From assembly GCF_001625595.1 (NCBI RefSeq), contig NZ_AUXT01000112.1, positions 1 to 64,000 of the forward strand: a stretch of DNA of 64,000 nt, in the 5' to 3' direction. Within the stretch, counting starts at the first letter, position 1. Each line of letters begins with the position of its first letter. Below are positions 60,232-64,000 of the stretch, in pieces. The DNA is from Pseudoalteromonas luteoviolacea NCIMB 1942. Its GTDB lineage: Bacteria; Pseudomonadota; Gammaproteobacteria; Enterobacterales; Alteromonadaceae. The position numbers and the translations under genes are program-made. The notes under the pieces were generated by a model, which worked only from the letters and a program-made list of their open reading frames with translations, had not been told where the DNA came from and did no database searches.

Positions 60232-60456
60232 ATGGCAAGACAAGGTTCTGGTGGTAATGTAATTGCAGCGATCTGTAGTGTATTTTTCCCCGGTTTAGGA
60301 CAGCTCGTCCAAGGTCGTTTGTTAGCAGCTATTATTTTCGCCATTATTACAGTAGGTGGATATGCACTATGGTTTTTAATTATTCCTCCAGTAATTGCGG
60401 CTGTTGCCCACCTTTGGGCAATTATTGATGCAGCAAAATACTCGTCACGAGATTAA
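60232..60456 (+). CDS. Small two-helix membrane protein, TM2-like
   Basis: A 74-residue protein starting MARQGSGG. It carries CSVFFPGLGQLVQGR, the Gly-rich P-G-x-G-Q-x-x-x-G-R pattern found in TM2/DUF5683-type small membrane proteins, and two hydrophobic helices (about 10-25 and 30-66, interrupted by Pro). AGAGAGGT precedes ATG 60232. The frame extends upstream to 60196 but without a ribosome site. Function unknown. Confidence 0.75.
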   Translation: MARQGSGGNVIAAICSVFFPGLGQLVQGRLLAAIIFAIITVGGYALWFLIIPPVIAAVAHLWAIIDAAKYSSRD

Positions 60457-60460
60457 CACT

Positions 60461-60495
60461 AATTGAGCGGGCCTTTTAAAGGGCCCCACTAATTG
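60461..60495 (+). terminator. Probable terminator after the small membrane protein
   Basis: GGGCC / GGCCC core stem with weaker outer AATT / AATT pairing. No strong T-run, so moderate support. Confidence 0.5.
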
Positions 60496-60685
60496 GTTTC
60501 TCATCCTAATTTACATGAGTGGTGTGCAGGTTTTTCGCCACTTCCTTCAAAAGTAACTCTTCATTCGCACTGTGATAGTTCACGTACCGAGATACAGTAA
60601 AATTTCTTGATAAAATTAACACAATAATATTAAAAATGCTGGTGCGTTGGAATAATATGCCGCCTTTTTTATCTAGGAATATTCA

Positions 60686-61926
60686 ATGCAGTCTAAAATT
60701 GCAAAGCATGTCATGTTGACAAAAAAGCTGGCTTTGGGCGCCTTAGTTGCGCTGTCTCTTAGCGCACGTGGTTCTGATGATACGCCAAGTGTTCAAAATA
60801 TTACTTATGAAGCACTACCTGCTATTTTAACCGTCAATGAAGGTGAAACGATTTGCCTGTCTTTAAATACTAACGGTGAAGGCGTAAATGGCTTAAAGTT
60901 TAATTGGACGGTCAAGTACTTAAACCAAGATGTTACGGTTACTGGGCAAGGTTCTGATACTATCTGATTTACAGTGCCAAATGTTGACACGCAAAGCACG
61001 ATACAAGTATGCGTTAAGTTAGATGATGCCAATTCAACGAAGATATTTGGCTTTCGAGATCAATACATATCTCTAAATATTAAAGGTTTAGATCAAACAG
61101 CTACCACGCCGGCCCTAAGTCATGAGCTAGGTGAAGAAGTTTCGCAAATAGACACTTCTGTCTCAACTACGGGAAGTACATGGCCAGAAACTCACAAACA
61201 AAACTCAAGAATCGACCGAGCGGATAACCGTTACAATTTAGTGGACCTCACGTTGTTCCGTTCATTTGTGGTCCAAAGTGCAGATCAAAATACACAGATT
61301 GTGGACACTAAGTATTTTGGATTTCCTGACCTTAACTCAATGGAGTTAAACGTAAGTGTATTGTCTACAGAGTGTAGCTCAGGCATCTCATCGACCCAGT
61401 ATTTTCAAAAGATAATAGCTTCTCGATAGTACAAAAGTGTGATGAGATGGCTGTTGGACTGAGTACATTTGAAAAGAAAAGCAGCGAACCAGTTGCAAGT
61501 TTGGGATCTTTAAACATGGATTTTGAAAACTTTGCTGATCTGAAAACTTAAGAGGTTTGTGGTGTGGTTGTTACATCAAAAGTGACTGCTCACTCAGTTT
61601 ATAATCAAGAGCTTGGCAGAGAAGAAGCAACCGCTATTCGCCTTATAACCCAGCAAGAAGGCAGTGACTTTGAGCTGCATTTATCGTTTAGTGAAGCACC
61701 TAATGGGTTCTTTGTTTCTTTAAACCCCTTCTTTGATAACAACAACAAAGCAACCATAATCTTGACAAGCTACCCTGAACTAAACGCTTCTTCACAAAGC
61801 GGTTCTCTTGACCTTAACAATCAAAATAGCATTTCAAATATCAAAGGTAAGTTTGATTTTGTTTTGAACAAAACGACAGGTTTGGGCGAAGCTATTGTAG
61901 GCGACTTTGAGCTAGCCCTCGAGTAA
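60686..61926 (+). pseudogene. Decayed lipoprotein gene
   Basis: Three ORF fragments join into one former coding region. The first begins with a signal peptide ending SLSARGSDD; a lipobox would need Cys where Arg stands, a one-base change (TGT to CGT). An in-frame TGA at 60965-60967 breaks the frame, after which it continues in the same frame (FTVPNVDTQ) to 61429. The natural continuation then moves to another frame (around 61385-61410; downstream KCDEMAVGLSTFEKK), which is broken again by TAA at 61549 before VCGVVVTSK. The original protein was about 410 residues with Ig-like beta segments. Function unknown. Confidence 0.85.
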
Positions 61927-61937
61927 TCGCTTCCATT

Positions 61938-61972
61938 GTAGGCTTAAAAAGAACGTGACCTTTTAAGCCTAC
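61938..61972. terminator. Hairpin between the pseudogene and the AEC transporter gene
   Basis: Perfect 12-pair stem GTAGGCTTAAAA / TTTTAAGCCTAC with an 11-base loop, between convergent genes; the A- and T-rich inner pairs leave only a short T tract outside. Confidence 0.75.
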
Positions 61973-62019
61973 TTTAGCCACATTTATATTCGTGTAGGTT
62001 GGTCGCTCTCAAAGCATGT

Positions 62020-62925
62020 CTATATCAAGATATAAAGCCAGACGCTAATACTAAATGGGCTTAATATCGTAGATATTACTACACTCGCGGCGAGTGCGGC
62101 TTGGGAACATTGTTGTTGCCGGGCAACAAGGTAAGCATTTACACCTAGTGGTGAAGCTGCCATCAATGTCAGTACGGCTGTATGCATTTCCGATAATTGC
62201 AGCCAATCAGCAAATCCATATACCATGGCGGGCAGTACAAAAAGTTTAGTGGCGCTCAACATTAGTGCGCTCTTCCATGCTCGCTTGATAGAGTACTGCA
62301 CTAAACTGACGCCCAGCACGAATAGTGCGCCAGCGATCGCGGGTTTAGCTAACCATTCCAGTCCAGAATACAGCAGCTTCGGTAGTGGAATATAAAGCGC
62401 GTTAAATAGTAACCCTGTCGTGATACTCAATACAATTGGATTAATAAAGAGTGGCTTTAGAGTCTCAGTCAAGGAGCCACTTCGATTACTTGAAAACAAA
62501 AAGCTAAGCGCAAACAGCAGCGCGCTATGAAAGGTAATAATCATAAACACCAAAGATCCCGCTTCGCTCCCCAATGCCGCAATGATCACTGGCAAACCCA
62601 CCAATACAGTATTTGAATACGTACCGCCAAGCCCCCACATAGCGGCTTCTGCCCTTGCTTTTTTATCGTTCAGCCACTTAGTTAGTAAGATAAGCAAGTA
62701 ACACGTCAGTACGGGTATGTAGAAGGTGAGTAGCAATTGAGGGGAGGCGACTTTGCCTAGATCTGCTTGGTACATGTTGAGAAAAAGAAATACAGGGATC
62801 GCAATATAAAAAATGAATCTGCGTAGCCCTTCTAGTTGGGTTGTGGCAATAAACCCTGTCTTACCGCTCAAGTAGCCGGTCAGTACCAAGAAAATTAATG
62901 GAAATAGAATTTCGATGGGGGTCAT
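62020..62925 (-). CDS. AEC (auxin efflux carrier) family transporter
   Basis: A 301-residue membrane protein with about ten helices, arranged as two five-helix halves. It has the family features LIFLVLTGYLSGK near the start, GTYSNTVLVGLPVI in helix 4 and ASPLGVNAYLVARQ in the second half. AEC proteins move organic acids such as malate or malonate. Substrate undetermined. Monocistronic. Confidence 0.9.
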   Translation of the reverse strand: MTPIEILFPLIFLVLTGYLSGKTGFIATTQLEGLRRFIFYIAIPVFLFLNMYQADLGKVASPQLLLTFYIPVLTCYLLILLTKWLNDKKARAEAAMWGLGGTYSNTVLVGLPVIIAALGSEAGSLVFMIITFHSALLFALSFLFSSNRSGSLTETLKPLFINPIVLSITTGLLFNALYIPLPKLLYSGLEWLAKPAIAGALFVLGVSLVQYSIKRAWKSALMLSATKLFVLPAMVYGFADWLQLSEMHTAVLTLMAASPLGVNAYLVARQQQCSQAALAASVVISTILSPFSISVWLYILI

Positions 62926-63068
62926 AGAGTTACATTTTGCTGAGCTAGACCATTATTATACTTAACAGTCGGTGATTTTCACGATTGTTAGTCACCGAAT
63001 TTTGCATTGCACTATAAAGTGGCCTTTGCGGTATAATTAAATTTTGCTATTAGCGTTATGTAAGTTGT

Positions 63069-63440
63069 ATGGAATATCAGTTTATTCGAGACCCCATTGC
63101 GGGTTTTAGAGTTCGCATGTCCGAAGAGCATGCTTTGGTTGGCCGTTGGCTGAATGACGAATTGCCTCTCAATGATATTGCTGGATTTATTGAGAAAATG
63201 AGCACAGTAAAGCAAGGCACTGAAGAGCTTAAACTTGAAGGTAAAGAAGTACGCTTAACACTGTCAAAAGATGAAGCCTTGTTTGAAGCGCATACCTTAT
63301 TTCAAAATGACGTGGATCTATCTCGTTACGAAGACGACTTGTTAGAGTTGGATGAAGACGGTCTAATGGCCGGGTGTGGCTTCGAAGATTTTCAGGCTCT
63401 GATGCACGATTGGAATAGGTTTGTTCAGAGCCGCAGATAA
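63069..63440 (+). CDS. yacL: YacL family protein (UPF0231)
   Basis: A 123-residue acidic cytoplasmic protein. MEYQFIRDPIAGFRVRMSEE at the start and the CGFEDFQALM segment near the end match YacL of E. coli, a family of unknown function. Length is normal. Convergent with the oxygenase gene 16 bases away. Confidence 0.9.
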   Translation: MEYQFIRDPIAGFRVRMSEEHALVGRWLNDELPLNDIAGFIEKMSTVKQGTEELKLEGKEVRLTLSKDEALFEAHTLFQNDVDLSRYEDDLLELDEDGLMAGCGFEDFQALMHDWNRFVQSRR

Positions 63441-63456
63441 TTAATAATGGGCGCTA

Positions 63457-63999
63457 TTACGCCGTTGCATGTTGAGGCGGTGCTCCATACAGCTGCTCGG
63501 CTCTTTGGAATAGCACCCAAGACGTAAGAATGTACTTATCATTTGATAATGGCATATTACCCCTGTGCGTATGAGTGAAGTAACTTGGTGCGATTACCAT
63601 GCTGCCTTGTTTTGGAGCAAGTTTACGGTTTTGATAATAAAACTCCGTTTCGCCGCCTTCTTCTACATCATTGAGATAAAACATAAATAGCAAAACGCGA
63701 TGCAGTGCTTCATTGTGATGTAATTGAGGGTAAACTTCACTGTGCCAATACGGGTAACCCCCTTTATTGACAGGGTATTTTTGCGCTTGAATTGGACCTA
63801 ACCTGAATAATTGTTGCGTAAGCACGTGAAGCTGAGGTTTACCCACTTCTTCAAAGTTTTCGACCGTAAGGTTTACGGGGTTACCTGTTTGAGGGTGGTA
63901 GACGTTTAAACCAAAAGCCCCTAACATCATAAAAAAGTGTTCTTCAACGTACTGAAATAGGTGTTTAGAAGTTGCTTGTTCTATTTCACGCAATTGCTT
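63457..63999 (-). CDS. 2OG-Fe(II) oxygenase, prolyl-4-hydroxylase type (5' partial)
   Basis: At least 178 residues; the frame is open to the window edge, so the start is outside. The jelly-roll fold is recognisable: iron ligands in YWHSEVYPQLH (H-x-E) and the distal His of FTHTHRG, with LMFYLNDV-like strand FMFYLNDVEEGGETEFY between. The family normally uses H-x-D; Glu is an accepted but less common variant. Oxidises an unknown substrate using 2-oxoglutarate and oxygen. The TTG at 63993 is not a convincing start. Confidence 0.85.
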   Translation of the reverse strand, partial: KQLREIEQATSKHLFQYVEEHFFMMLGAFGLNVYHPQTGNPVNLTVENFEEVGKPQLHVLTQQLFRLGPIQAQKYPVNKGGYPYWHSEVYPQLHHNEALHRVLLFMFYLNDVEEGGETEFYYQNRKLAPKQGSMVIAPSYFTHTHRGNMPLSNDKYILTSWVLFQRAEQLYGAPPQHATA

Positions 64000-64000
64000 C

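Noticed and set aside
1-64000. CRISPR arrays, tRNA or rRNA genes, insertion sequences, integrases
   Set aside because: No regularly spaced short repeats, cloverleaf with CCA-type ends, transposase motifs or terminal inverted repeats seen.

Overview
The window looks like chromosome from a marine gammaproteobacterium of the order Alteromonadales, most likely Pseudoalteromonas or a close relative. The base composition is AT-leaning. The protein set fits as well: the TIGR04219 outer-membrane family, DUF2333, a DUF3369 response regulator with EAL, large TonB receptors, periplasmic S9 peptidases, SlmA, YacL and a family II pyrophosphatase. I see no rRNA, tRNA, CRISPR array, insertion sequence, prophage or integrase. 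The genus is an inference from gene content.

Layout. 1-8219: a two-gene surface module, made of a giant SdrD-B-repeat protein (5' end outside the window) overlapping an OmpA-domain/beta-barrel protein. 8381-16011: housekeeping genes (rnr-rlmB, yjjX-yjjG, prkB, a signal-peptide protein, galE). 16353-17174: a 75-residue Gly-rich peptide gene with a microcin-leader-like motif, followed by a five-helix membrane protein. 17595-20013: dusA, then a PspA-like/PspC/membrane-protein operon behind a sigma-54-type promoter. 20130-23860: a copper chaperone, DUF2333 and TIGR04219 run, facing two overlapping hypothetical genes. 24044-29496: a c-di-GMP phosphodiesterase and a TonB receptor. 30387-38970: ygiQ, an S9 peptidase, coaBC-slmA (no dut between them), radC, rpmB-rpmG. 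39055-42227: ppaC with an AraC regulator, a membrane-anchored protein and mutM.

42239-48549 is the most unusual block. An M20 carboxypeptidase is divergent from two ATP-grasp proteins and an M14 carboxypeptidase. One ATP-grasp protein has an altered metal motif and a helix-hairpin-helix tail. The M14 protein carries FN3 and DNRLRE-like modules but no signal peptide. This could be an undescribed peptide-ligation/trimming system. 49219-63999 holds a TRIC-type channel, comM, an orphan OmpR regulator, a second S9 peptidase, a CNNM/CBS protein, a REC-EAL protein, an M50 protease, AtoE, a small membrane protein, a decayed lipoprotein pseudogene, an AEC transporter, yacL and a partial 2OG-Fe(II) oxygenase.

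How it fits together: the TonB receptor, two exported S9 peptidases and the AtoE and AEC transporters suggest a life on peptides and organic acids. Two EAL proteins with intact phosphodiesterase motifs point to c-di-GMP breakdown under two-component control. The Psp-like operon is an envelope-stress module. Convergent gene pairs are separated by hairpins that in several places run into the coding ends, so the genome is tightly packed.
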